This document shows positions 6,981-13,009 of a stretch of 14,322 nt of DNA, piece after piece. Position 1 is the stretch's first letter, and each line of letters begins with the position of its first letter. The position numbers were made by a program, and so were the translations under genes. The DNA is from Euryarchaeota archaeon UBA89 (GTDB taxonomy: Archaea; Thermoplasmatota; Poseidoniia; Poseidoniales; Thalassarchaeaceae). The notes under the pieces are model-generated. The model ran no database searches. It saw only the letters and a list, made by a program, of their open reading frames with translations, and was not told the DNA's origin. The stretch spans positions 1 through 14,322 of the forward strand of contig DAFS01000036.1 in the NCBI GenBank assembly GCA_002495525.1, given 5' to 3'.

Positions 6981-8249
6981 TTAATTTTTTGTCTCATTCC
7001 AGACTCTTAGAATCGATAATTCTGGAGATGGTGCTAATCTTCTGTATGAATAATATAGTCCAATAGATAATGGGAGTAAGATTAGTGGAATTATAATCTC
7101 ATTAGAGTTACCGACTCCATATTGATAGAAACCACTTGCAGAAAAGAAACCGGTCATGAATGAAAGTGCTGCAATTATTCGATGATTAAACATAGTTCTT
7201 TGGATTCCTGGTACTTCTCTAAGCATTGAAACCGCTGGCTCCGGCTTTCCTGATTGATGTGAAACTGCTTCAATTACATCAAGTAAACATTGCTCATATT
7301 CCCAGAAGAATACACCTCCGCGAGGAGTGTAAAAAGAATTTTTAGAAGACCACTTTTCTGGGGCAGTAGATCTCCATCCTTCAATCATAGATTCTCTTAA
7401 ATCTCTTATCGGAAGGTTCGAGTTGCTGGAATAATATATTCTATTAAGATCATGAAGTAATGAAGAAAAATCTCTCATTGCTGGAAACTCACAATTGGGT
7501 TTAGCGATACTATCGGATAATCGGGGCCTGTTGAAATAAATACCGTACTCATCATCAGAAACATCTATCATATCAGAGAATCTGACGTCTCCAATAGTAA
7601 TTATACAGACTGTCTCTTTGGTATGAGGTGCTCGCCAAATTGTATTTGCACGTAATAGAGCCTCAAGAGTTTCAACTCTCTTATTCCATTTTCTAGCATC
7701 ACGAGGAGTTATTCTACCACTTTCTGCAGATTTATGGAAACTTCCTACAGCAGCTGCTGATTTGAATACTATTTTTTTGGAAGTTTCTAAATCATTAGAA
7801 TTTATTGTAGAAATAAGTTCTGATTTAACTTTACAAGGATTCTCATCCCATCTTCTCAAAGAAACTAAATCAATATTATTCCAAGAAAAAATACCTATTG
7901 GAGTATCATTTTTTTCACTAGCAAGGCTAATTCTTGCCTTTAATCTACCATCTGTACCCCAAGGATAAAATTCTGCTAACCAGTAAGAATCATTATCTTT
8001 CAATTTCAGATTTATTCCCCTATCAGAGTGAATTATTTCTTCTACCAATGAGTCTTGTGAGGGGACTTCTCCCCACGATTTAAGACCAGAAATAGTATCT
8101 TTCCAATTGTCCGGATTGATTGGCTCTAACATTTCAGATTTCATTCCGATACCAACAAAAACAAGACTCTTGAATCCAGGTGGCGATTCATTAGTTATCT
8201 CAACCCTTGACATAGCCGCAGGTTTCCAAGCAATCTTATCCTCGGACAT
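6981..8249 (-). CDS. Membrane-anchored protein with a degenerate maltokinase/aminoglycoside-kinase-like region
   Basis: No family is recognised with certainty. The 422-residue protein has a soluble N-terminal part and two predicted helices near the C-terminus (about 357-376 and 384-401), with a short tail beyond. Residues about 214-345 follow the order of the maltokinase C-lobe: TIGDVRFSDMI where such kinases have HGDLHxGQ, YFNRPRLSD where they have DFEGEP, MRDFSSLLHDLNRIYY where they have RDVAGMLRSFDY, and EYEQCLLDVIEAVSHQSGKPE where they have the EKALYE...NRPDW segment. Catalytic-loop His is replaced by I219 and the metal-binding DFG Asp by Y238, although D221 is kept. An inactive or sensing kinase fold is therefore an inference. 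ATG at 8249 is used; ATG at 8213 is possible. The gene is divergent from the HAD gene, and its stop lies one base from that of gpmA. Confidence 0.6.
   Translation of the reverse strand: MSEDKIAWKPAAMSRVEITNESPPGFKSLVFVGIGMKSEMLEPINPDNWKDTISGLKSWGEVPSQDSLVEEIIHSDRGINLKLKDNDSYWLAEFYPWGTDGRLKARISLASEKNDTPIGIFSWNNIDLVSLRRWDENPCKVKSELISTINSNDLETSKKIVFKSAAAVGSFHKSAESGRITPRDARKWNKRVETLEALLRANTIWRAPHTKETVCIITIGDVRFSDMIDVSDDEYGIYFNRPRLSDSIAKPNCEFPAMRDFSSLLHDLNRIYYSSNSNLPIRDLRESMIEGWRSTAPEKWSSKNSFYTPRGGVFFWEYEQCLLDVIEAVSHQSGKPEPAVSMLREVPGIQRTMFNHRIIAALSFMTGFFSASGFYQYGVGNSNEIIIPLILLPLSIGLYYSYRRLAPSPELSILRVWNETKN
6985..6990 (+). terminator. Possible T-run terminator after gpmA
   Basis: A run of six T residues on the plus strand starts six bases after the gpmA stop codon, inside the 3' end of the convergent gene. 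Archaeal RNA polymerase terminates at T-rich stretches without a hairpin, so this could end the mscS-gpmA transcript. The run is short, so the call is weak. Confidence 0.35.
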
Positions 8250-8307
8250 ACTAGTTACCCTATGCCTACGAGGGAGTTGTTTACTTCATGCAATCGGTCA
8301 GGGAATC

Positions 8308-8316
8308 TTTGATATG
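8308..8316 (+). promoter_or_regulatory. TATA-like box for the HAD phosphatase gene
   Basis: TTTGATATG is centred about 25 bases before the ATG at 8337, with no Shine-Dalgarno sequence in between. This fits a leaderless promoter in the 87-base divergent gap from 8250 to 8336. No clear box is seen for the opposite gene. Confidence 0.5.
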
Positions 8317-8336
8317 GTGTCGGTTCAGGCAACAAC

Positions 8337-8879
8337 ATGGGCGAGATATCGGACATACCACTGGCCGTCGATATGGATGGCACACTAATCTTAACAGATA
8401 TGAGTTATATTAGTATCAAAAGAGTGCTACTTAGGAGACCATGGATGATATTCGGCGTACTGACAAAAGAGCTAACAAAAAAAAGGGCTCAATGGAAAAG
8501 AGACTTAGCAAAGAAGTTGTTATTCGATCCAGCAGAACTTGAATATCACGCTGCTTTTCTAGATTGGCTCACGGGTGAGCATGCACGCGGTAGAACTCTG
8601 ATTTTAGCTACCGCATCAGATAGAATTGTTGCAGAGCAAGTTGCAGCTCATGTAGGGCTATTCTCCGACGTTTTGGCGTCAGATGCTCAACACAACCTTC
8701 GTGGTAAAAAGAAGGCTGAAGCATTAATTGCAAGATATGGAGATATGAAATTTGGTTATGCAGGGAATAGTCATCATGACTTGCCAGTTTGGGAACATTC
8801 GGGACAAATTATTGTTGTTAATCCAGAAAATAATCTCTTAGATAAGATAAATGATAAGGCAGATATTGTGTTTGAGTGA
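8337..8879 (+). CDS. HAD-superfamily phosphatase resembling the N-terminal domain of HAD-UbiA fusions
   Basis: This is a predicted cytoplasmic phosphohydrolase of 180 residues. HAD motif I is VDMDGTL (nucleophile D12, acid D14). Motif II is the ILATAS segment (89-94), motif III is in LRGKKKAE (about K124-K126), and motif IV is YAGNSHHDLPVW (D148). Motif IV with GN rather than GD, the phrase FLDWLTGEHARGRTLILATAS and the FSDVLASDAQHNLRGKKK stretch match the HAD domain that many bacteria fuse to the front of a UbiA-type prenyltransferase. No UbiA part follows here: the frame stops at 8879 and uppS starts 48 bases on. Adjacency to uppS suggests action on a prenyl or sugar phosphate, which is an inference. 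The start is supported by a TATA-like box about 25 bases upstream. Confidence 0.85.
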   Translation: MGEISDIPLAVDMDGTLILTDMSYISIKRVLLRRPWMIFGVLTKELTKKRAQWKRDLAKKLLFDPAELEYHAAFLDWLTGEHARGRTLILATASDRIVAEQVAAHVGLFSDVLASDAQHNLRGKKKAEALIARYGDMKFGYAGNSHHDLPVWEHSGQIIVVNPENNLLDKINDKADIVFE

Positions 8880-8896
8880 AGATTCCTCAATCCAAC

Positions 8897-8905
8897 TACT
8901 ATTAG
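8897..8905 (+). promoter_or_regulatory. TATA-like box for uppS
   Basis: TACTATTAG is centred 27 bases before the uppS ATG at 8928, in the 48-base gap after the HAD gene. No Shine-Dalgarno sequence is present. uppS may thus have its own leaderless transcript in addition to any read-through. Confidence 0.5.
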
Positions 8906-8927
8906 GCACAGAGATTTTCGCTGTTAC

Positions 8928-9809
8928 ATGAGTCGTATACGCAGAGCCACTGGCCGACGTATCGATACCCTAGCGAAATGGCTTCTTAAATTTAGAATTA
9001 TTTCAATTCCTGCAAAAGCTATTGCAAGTTCAAGTGTTGCTTGGAGCTTTGTATCAAGAACAGATAGAATAAGAGCGAATAGACTCAAAGAAAGGATAAA
9101 GAAAGGAATTGTACCAAATCATGTATCAATAATTATGGATGGAAATAGAAGATTTGCTTGGAACACAAAAATTGAAACAAATATAGGCCATGAAAAGGGA
9201 AAAGAGAAACTTAAACAAGTTATGGATTGGATTCTAGATTTGGGAATACCTTATCTCTCTGTGTATGCACTTTCGACGGAAAATATCAAAGAAAGAGGCC
9301 AAGAAGAACTTAATGCATTATACAGCCTTTATGAGAGTGGGCTAAATGAGATGGCGGAAGACCCGAAAATTCACAGTAGAAAGGTGAAAGTAAAAGCAGT
9401 TGGGAGGTTAGAGATGTTACCTGAAAATGTTAGAATGGCAATAAAAAATGTAGAAGAAAAAACTGCAGATTATTCTGAATTCTTATTCACTGTTTGCTTG
9501 GCATATGGAGGGAGAGAGGAGATTGTTGATGCAGTTCGGAAAGTATCTCAAGAATACGCATCTGGCACAATTAAGTTAGAAGAAATTGATACTAATAAAA
9601 TTTCTAGAAATCTATATTCTTCAGATATTCCTGATCCTGATTTAGTAATCAGAACAAGTGGAGAAGAAAGAATTTCAAACTTTTTGCTGTGGCAAATAGC
9701 GTACTCTGAGTTACATTTCACGGATGTTCATTGGCCATCCTTCAACAAAAATGATCTGTATGAAGCAATAGAGTCATACCAAAACAGGAGGAGGAGATAC
9801 GGTGGCTAA
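8928..9809 (+). CDS. uppS: Cis-prenyltransferase (undecaprenyl/polyprenyl diphosphate synthase)
   Basis: This enzyme condenses isopentenyl diphosphate units in cis onto an allylic primer, making the polyprenyl diphosphate that becomes the lipid carrier for glycan assembly. The 293 residues contain every family block: PNHVSIIMDGNRRFA (63-77, catalytic D71), GHEKGKEKL, YALSTENI, LAYGGREEIVDA (191-202), PDLVIRTSGEERISNFLLWQ (substrate-binding R242 and S244), AYSELHF with the metal-binding E261, and an RRRRYGG end. MDGNRR rather than MDGNGR is usual in archaea and eukaryotes. About 60 residues precede the first block, more than in E. coli; they are basic and partly hydrophobic and may bind the membrane. 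The ATG is supported by a TATA-like box 27 bases upstream. Its stop overlaps the Nudix gene start by eight bases. Product chain length cannot be read. Confidence 0.96.
   Translation: MSRIRRATGRRIDTLAKWLLKFRIISIPAKAIASSSVAWSFVSRTDRIRANRLKERIKKGIVPNHVSIIMDGNRRFAWNTKIETNIGHEKGKEKLKQVMDWILDLGIPYLSVYALSTENIKERGQEELNALYSLYESGLNEMAEDPKIHSRKVKVKAVGRLEMLPENVRMAIKNVEEKTADYSEFLFTVCLAYGGREEIVDAVRKVSQEYASGTIKLEEIDTNKISRNLYSSDIPDPDLVIRTSGEERISNFLLWQIAYSELHFTDVHWPSFNKNDLYEAIESYQNRRRRYGG
9786..9796 (+). promoter_or_regulatory. Strong Shine-Dalgarno site deciding the Nudix GTG start
   Basis: AGGAGGAGGAG inside the end of uppS, with a GGAGG core seven bases before the GTG at 9802, justifies the non-ATG start and indicates coupled translation. 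Confidence 0.75.
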
Positions 9810-10251
9810 AAGATGTGAAGAATGTGGTAGAGATGATTATCAAAATCCTTCCGTAACAGTAGATGCTGTTGCGACAAGAGAAGGAACTGAGGGGCTAGAA
9901 TTATTGATGATTAAAAGAGGGAAAGAACCTCAAGAATGGGAGGGAATGTGGGCATTTCCTGGAGGTTTTGTCGATTATGGAGAAGATCCAGAAGATGCTG
10001 TGATTAGAGAATTATTAGAAGAAACAGGGGTTGTTGGAAAGTATCCCTTGGCTCTAACAATATTAGGAAAACCAGGTAGAGACCCAAGAAAACATTGTGT
10101 TGGACTATTTTATTTGGTAGAAGTAGATAGTGACTCTGAGCCAGTCGGAGGAGACGATGCAATAGATGCACAATGGGTTCCAATACACCAACTAAAACAA
10201 GAGAATGTTGCTGGAGACCATTCAGAAGTAATAGAATTACTTCGTGAATAA
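9802..10251 (+). CDS. Nudix hydrolase, ADP-ribose pyrophosphatase-like
   Basis: Nudix enzymes cleave nucleoside diphosphates linked to another group, giving a nucleotide and a phosphate. The 149-residue protein has a complete Nudix box, G-x5-E-x7-REUxEExGU, from G55 through E61, R69-E70 and E73-E74 to G76 (GFVDYGEDPEDAVIRELLEE). It is preceded by MWAFPGG. The start CEECGRDDYQNPSVTVDAV has a single CxxC, perhaps a zinc-ribbon remnant, followed by the NPxVTVDA strand typical of the COG1051 ADP-ribose pyrophosphatase group. The substrate is not proven; ADP-ribose, 8-oxo-dGTP or a nucleotide sugar are possible. It begins with GTG, overlaps uppS by eight bases and has a strong ribosome-binding site, so it is translated with uppS. 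Confidence 0.92.
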   Translation: MAKRCEECGRDDYQNPSVTVDAVATREGTEGLELLMIKRGKEPQEWEGMWAFPGGFVDYGEDPEDAVIRELLEETGVVGKYPLALTILGKPGRDPRKHCVGLFYLVEVDSDSEPVGGDDAIDAQWVPIHQLKQENVAGDHSEVIELLRE

Positions 10252-10259
10252 ACATATCA
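10251..10259 (+). promoter_or_regulatory. TATA-like box for ridA
   Basis: AACATATCA is centred 27 bases before the ridA ATG at 10282 and overlaps the last base of the Nudix stop codon. There is no Shine-Dalgarno sequence before ridA, which suggests a separate leaderless start within the plus-strand gene run. Confidence 0.45.
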
Positions 10260-10281
10260 GCAATAACACCCTGCGAACTTC

Positions 10282-10659
10282 ATGACCCGCAAATTAAAAA
10301 TTGACAATGGAGGAAAAGTTTGGGCACCATACAGTCCAGGGATAACTGTAAGAGATCATATCTGGCTAGCAGGTCAGATAGGGATTGAAGGAGGAGAAGA
10401 TATTATTTCTCAGACTTCTGAGGCTTTGAAAAAGATAGACAATCTATTGGAAATAGCTAACAGTTCAAGAGATGACCTAGTTATGGTAACAATACTTCTA
10501 ACTGATATAGGAAATTATTCTGATGTAAACGAAGTTTATGGAAAGTGGCTAGGAGAATCAATGCCACCTGCTAGAGCAGCATATGAAGTTAGTAAGTTAC
10601 CAGGTGATGCATTAATAGAAATTGTATGCGAAGCTTTTAGGGGCTCAGGAAATAATTAA
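10282..10659 (+). CDS. ridA: RidA/YjgF/UK114 family enamine/imine deaminase
   Basis: RidA proteins hydrolyse reactive enamines and imines, such as 2-aminoacrylate from serine and threonine dehydratases, protecting PLP enzymes. They are cytoplasmic trimers. The 125-residue protein has the usual length and motifs: APYSPGI (15-21), LAGQIGI (29-35), QTSEALKKIDNLLEIANSS, the KWLGE...PPARAAYEV segment (88-103) and LPGDALIEIVCEA at the end. The catalytic pair of E. coli RidA, R105 and E120, corresponds to R98 and E113 here with the same spacing of 15, so deaminase activity is expected. The gene lies 30 bases after the Nudix gene and 15 bases before the hexose-phosphate mutase gene. A TATA-like box 27 bases upstream supports the ATG and an independent promoter. 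Its role beside glycan genes is unclear; it may simply be a neighbour. Confidence 0.93.
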   Translation: MTRKLKIDNGGKVWAPYSPGITVRDHIWLAGQIGIEGGEDIISQTSEALKKIDNLLEIANSSRDDLVMVTILLTDIGNYSDVNEVYGKWLGESMPPARAAYEVSKLPGDALIEIVCEAFRGSGNN

Positions 10660-10663
10660 AATT

Positions 10664-10668
10664 GAGGT
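10664..10668 (+). promoter_or_regulatory. Shine-Dalgarno site of the hexose-phosphate mutase gene
   Basis: GAGGT lies six bases before the ATG at 10675, in the 15-base gap after ridA. It marks the gene as an internal cistron read from the ridA transcript. Confidence 0.6.
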
Positions 10669-10674
10669 ATACAA

Positions 10675-12063
10675 ATGAGTGTTTTCAAAGCTTATGATAT
10701 TCGTGGGCTTGCTCATTCTGAATTAGATTCAGACTTTGCTGAAAGGCTGGGTAAGTCTCTTGCTACTCACCTAAATGCAAAAACTATCGCTGTGGCTCGC
10801 GATATTAGAGACTCTGGGCCTGAATTACATTCTGCTTTCTTGAAAGGTTTAAATTCGTCTGGAGTGGACGTACTAGATCTTGGGATTACAACGACTGGAG
10901 TTCTATACAGAGCAACTGTTGATCTTTCTGTGGATGCTGCCGTGGTAATTACTGCAAGTCATAATCCTCCCGAATATAATGGATTTAAGATTTGTAATGG
11001 TGCCTTGCCAATGGCTGGACAAGAATTGCAGGAATTGAAAAAGACCTTTGATAATAATTTGTTTAAACAAGGAAATGGCATTGTAAAAGATTATTCTCAA
11101 TTTGAAGATAAATATCTAGATACAATAGTCTCAAATGCAGGAATTCCTCGAAGGAAGATAAAAATCGCTATTGATTGTGGGAACGCAGTACCTGGACCAT
11201 TAACAATTAAATTAATGGAGAAATTAAATGTTGATTTAATACCTGTACATTGTGATTGGGATAATAAGTTTCCAAATCATCCACCTGATCCTACAAGGCC
11301 TGAGAATATGAAAGATTTAGCTAAGGCGGTGGTAGAAAATAATGCTGAGTTAGGAATTGGAATGGATGGAGATGGAGATAGAATTGGTGTAGTCGACCAA
11401 GAGGGTAGATTTATCCATCCAGATAGACTGATGACTATTTTTGTTAAAGATATTTTAGCAGAAAGGAAAGGCGGGACTGAGTCTGAGAGAACGGTTTTCT
11501 ATGATGTAAAGTGTAGTATGGCACTAGAAGAAGCAATCTATTCTTCAGGAGGCATACCTAAAATGGTTAGAACTGGACATTCATTCATGAAAAGAGAACT
11601 AAAAGAAAATCCAGATTCCCCTTTAGCTGGAGAAATGTCAGGTCATTTCTTCTTGAATGACAGATGGCCAGGGTTCGATGATTCATTGTATAATACTGCT
11701 AGATTACTAGAAATAATTGCTAGAGAGCCATCGCCGAATGATGGAGGACCTAAATTTTCAGATTGGTTTGAAGACTTACCAAAATACGCTTCAACTGGAG
11801 AAGCAAAAGTTCCTCTAACTATGAATAGAAATGAAACTATGGATTCAGTAGAAAGAAAATTTTCTGATATGAAGTATTCTACTGTTGATGGAGTTAGAGT
11901 TAGGTATCCTGAGGGTTGGTTTCTTTGTAGGCCTAGTAACACTGAACCAATTCTTGTTATGAGAGCTGAGGCTAATGATGAACAGGGGTTGATTAAAATA
12001 AAACAAAATATAGAAGAAAGATTAGGTGGAATAATCAATTTAGAAAAATTCCATAATTCCTAG
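10675..12063 (+). CDS. manB: Phosphomannomutase/phosphoglucomutase (alpha-D-phosphohexomutase)
   Basis: This enzyme interconverts hexose 6-phosphate and hexose 1-phosphate, feeding GDP-mannose or UDP-glucose for glycan synthesis. The 462 residues match P. aeruginosa AlgC (463) in length and four-domain order. It opens with FKAYDIRG. Phosphoserine S95 sits in TASHNPPEYNGFK, and the metal-binding loop is GMDGDGDRIG (D231, D233, D235). The sugar-binding GEMSGHFFLNDRW (319-331), with Glu and Ser, points to mannose/glucose rather than glucosamine. The phosphate-binding loop is RPSNTEP (419-425). GlmM and archaeal glucosamine mutases are the main alternatives but have a different sugar loop. The gene follows ridA by 15 bases with a GAGGT site. 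Its TAG stop overlaps the stop of the convergent gene in CTAG. The symbol manB is the usual one for the family, not proof of sugar preference. Confidence 0.93.
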   Translation: MSVFKAYDIRGLAHSELDSDFAERLGKSLATHLNAKTIAVARDIRDSGPELHSAFLKGLNSSGVDVLDLGITTTGVLYRATVDLSVDAAVVITASHNPPEYNGFKICNGALPMAGQELQELKKTFDNNLFKQGNGIVKDYSQFEDKYLDTIVSNAGIPRRKIKIAIDCGNAVPGPLTIKLMEKLNVDLIPVHCDWDNKFPNHPPDPTRPENMKDLAKAVVENNAELGIGMDGDGDRIGVVDQEGRFIHPDRLMTIFVKDILAERKGGTESERTVFYDVKCSMALEEAIYSSGGIPKMVRTGHSFMKRELKENPDSPLAGEMSGHFFLNDRWPGFDDSLYNTARLLEIIAREPSPNDGGPKFSDWFEDLPKYASTGEAKVPLTMNRNETMDSVERKFSDMKYSTVDGVRVRYPEGWFLCRPSNTEPILVMRAEANDEQGLIKIKQNIEERLGGIINLEKFHNS

Positions 12064-12419
12064 GATACAGTCTGGAATCTATTCATTATCTCGATCATTA
12101 GAAAGTAGCCAATTATTGTGGCGCTCAGGCCACCACCAAGAGCAGGATAAAAATTCCATCCTCTTTGAATTAATTCTGGCATCACAATAAACAATAATAA
12201 AGATGGGAGAATTAACCAAACAATATCTTTTGAAAAATTAATTATTTCATCATTAGATGCACCTTCATGATTCATCCACATCATTGCAAGAACGCTGACT
12301 AAGGGTATTGATGCCAGAATGGCTGCTAGAAGAGTGTCCCTCTGACTCAATTGTGCTACCGCAAAAATAATCAAAGCCGTGAGCAAAATCTTGATTGAAT
12401 CAAAAACTAAACCGGACAT
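12060..12419 (-). CDS. DUF3147-like small membrane protein
   Basis: The function is unknown. The 119-residue protein has four predicted membrane helices at about 5-24, 30-48, 66-82 and 92-111. A conserved-looking stretch between helices 1 and 2, RDTLLAAILASIPLVSVLAMMW, and the NFYPALGGG turn before helix 4 resemble DUF3147 (PF11345) proteins, small bacterial inner-membrane proteins of unknown role; this assignment is from memory of the pattern. The gene follows the four-helix membrane protein gene by 14 bases on the same strand, so the two are probably co-transcribed. It has no strong ribosome-binding site. It ends tail-to-tail with the hexose-phosphate mutase gene, both stops lying in one CTAG. 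Confidence 0.8.
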   Translation of the reverse strand: MSGLVFDSIKILLTALIIFAVAQLSQRDTLLAAILASIPLVSVLAMMWMNHEGASNDEIINFSKDIVWLILPSLLLFIVMPELIQRGWNFYPALGGGLSATIIGYFLMIEIMNRFQTVS

Positions 12420-12433
12420 TCAATTACCATTGA

Positions 12434-12961
12434 TTATTCTAGACCGCTGTTTGCCATAAACAATGGAATACATACTATTATTCCACAGATTGCTGCACAA
12501 GCAAGACCGCATACTCCACTTAGACCTGCATCCAATGCCGCATCACCAGAGCCACCATAATCAGCAGTTAAAGCGCTGTTAACTATACCAATTACCCATC
12601 CAAGTGCAATAGAGCCAAGGACAAGCCAGAGCCCTTGTTTCTTGTACATGAACATTTTATATCCTCCAAAAATACCCAATCCTGCAGGAATTAAAGTTAG
12701 TAATATTGTTACAGCTAATAATCCAAAAGGTAGTGCTTCTATACCATCGAGTTCATCTAAATCAGACAAGAATGCAAGAGCTGCTAAGCCAAATAAGCCT
12801 AATGCAGTCATTATTAGGTTGTATACTATAACTAATATTCCGATAACTTGGGGGGCTGAACTCCTTTCAACCACATACATAGGTCCTGATGTTTGTACGT
12901 TTACCATCTGAGGCTCTGAGGTCACAGAACCAGAGAATACTTCATTTTCTTCGTCACTCAT
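12434..12961 (-). CDS. Four-helix membrane protein with acidic N-terminal tail, function unknown
   Basis: I do not recognise a named family. From the ATG at 12961 the product is 175 residues. It has a polar, acidic N-terminus (MSDEENEVFSGS, to about residue 35) and four predicted membrane helices at about 38-65, 78-103, 110-130 and 148-169, joined by short loops. One loop is acidic (SDLDELDGIE, 66-75), another is Gly/Ala-rich (YGGSGDAALDAG, 135-146). A cysteine cluster (CGLACAAIC) lies in the last helix. The layout is that of small uncharacterised archaeal membrane proteins of the DUF4064-like kind, but I cannot assign it. A TTG at 13006 would add 15 residues; the ATG is favoured by a TATA-like box 27 bases upstream and its natural-looking MSDEEN start. 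It lies 48 bases after pgk and 14 before the DUF3147-like gene. Confidence 0.75.
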   Translation of the reverse strand: MSDEENEVFSGSVTSEPQMVNVQTSGPMYVVERSSAPQVIGILVIVYNLIMTALGLFGLAALAFLSDLDELDGIEALPFGLLAVTILLTLIPAGLGIFGGYKMFMYKKQGLWLVLGSIALGWVIGIVNSALTADYGGSGDAALDAGLSGVCGLACAAICGIIVCIPLFMANSGLE

Positions 12962-12983
12962 AATATCGTGTGACGCGTATTCA

Positions 12984-12992
12984 TTGATAATA
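12984..12992 (-). promoter_or_regulatory. TATA-like box for the four-helix membrane protein gene
   Basis: On the minus strand the bases read TATTATCAA, centred 27 bases before the ATG at 12961, inside the 48-base gap after pgk. No Shine-Dalgarno sequence precedes the ATG. It supports a separate leaderless promoter and the shorter start. Confidence 0.5.
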
Positions 12993-13009
12993 CTTGAGAC
13001 GGCCAAGAA

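Noticed and set aside
9786..9796. Short GGA tandem repeat as a microsatellite
   Set aside because: It is explained by a ribosome-binding site at the right distance from the Nudix start and by Arg codons at the end of uppS.
10004..10255. 83-codon minus-strand open frame across the Nudix gene
   Set aside because: Its Leu/His-rich translation mirrors the Nudix coding strand, and the plus frame has a complete Nudix box.
11643..12038. 131-codon open frame on the minus strand within the hexose-phosphate mutase gene
   Set aside because: It is antisense to strongly conserved coding sequence and has no recognisable domain; the low-complexity, Ser/Leu-rich translation is typical of a shadow frame.
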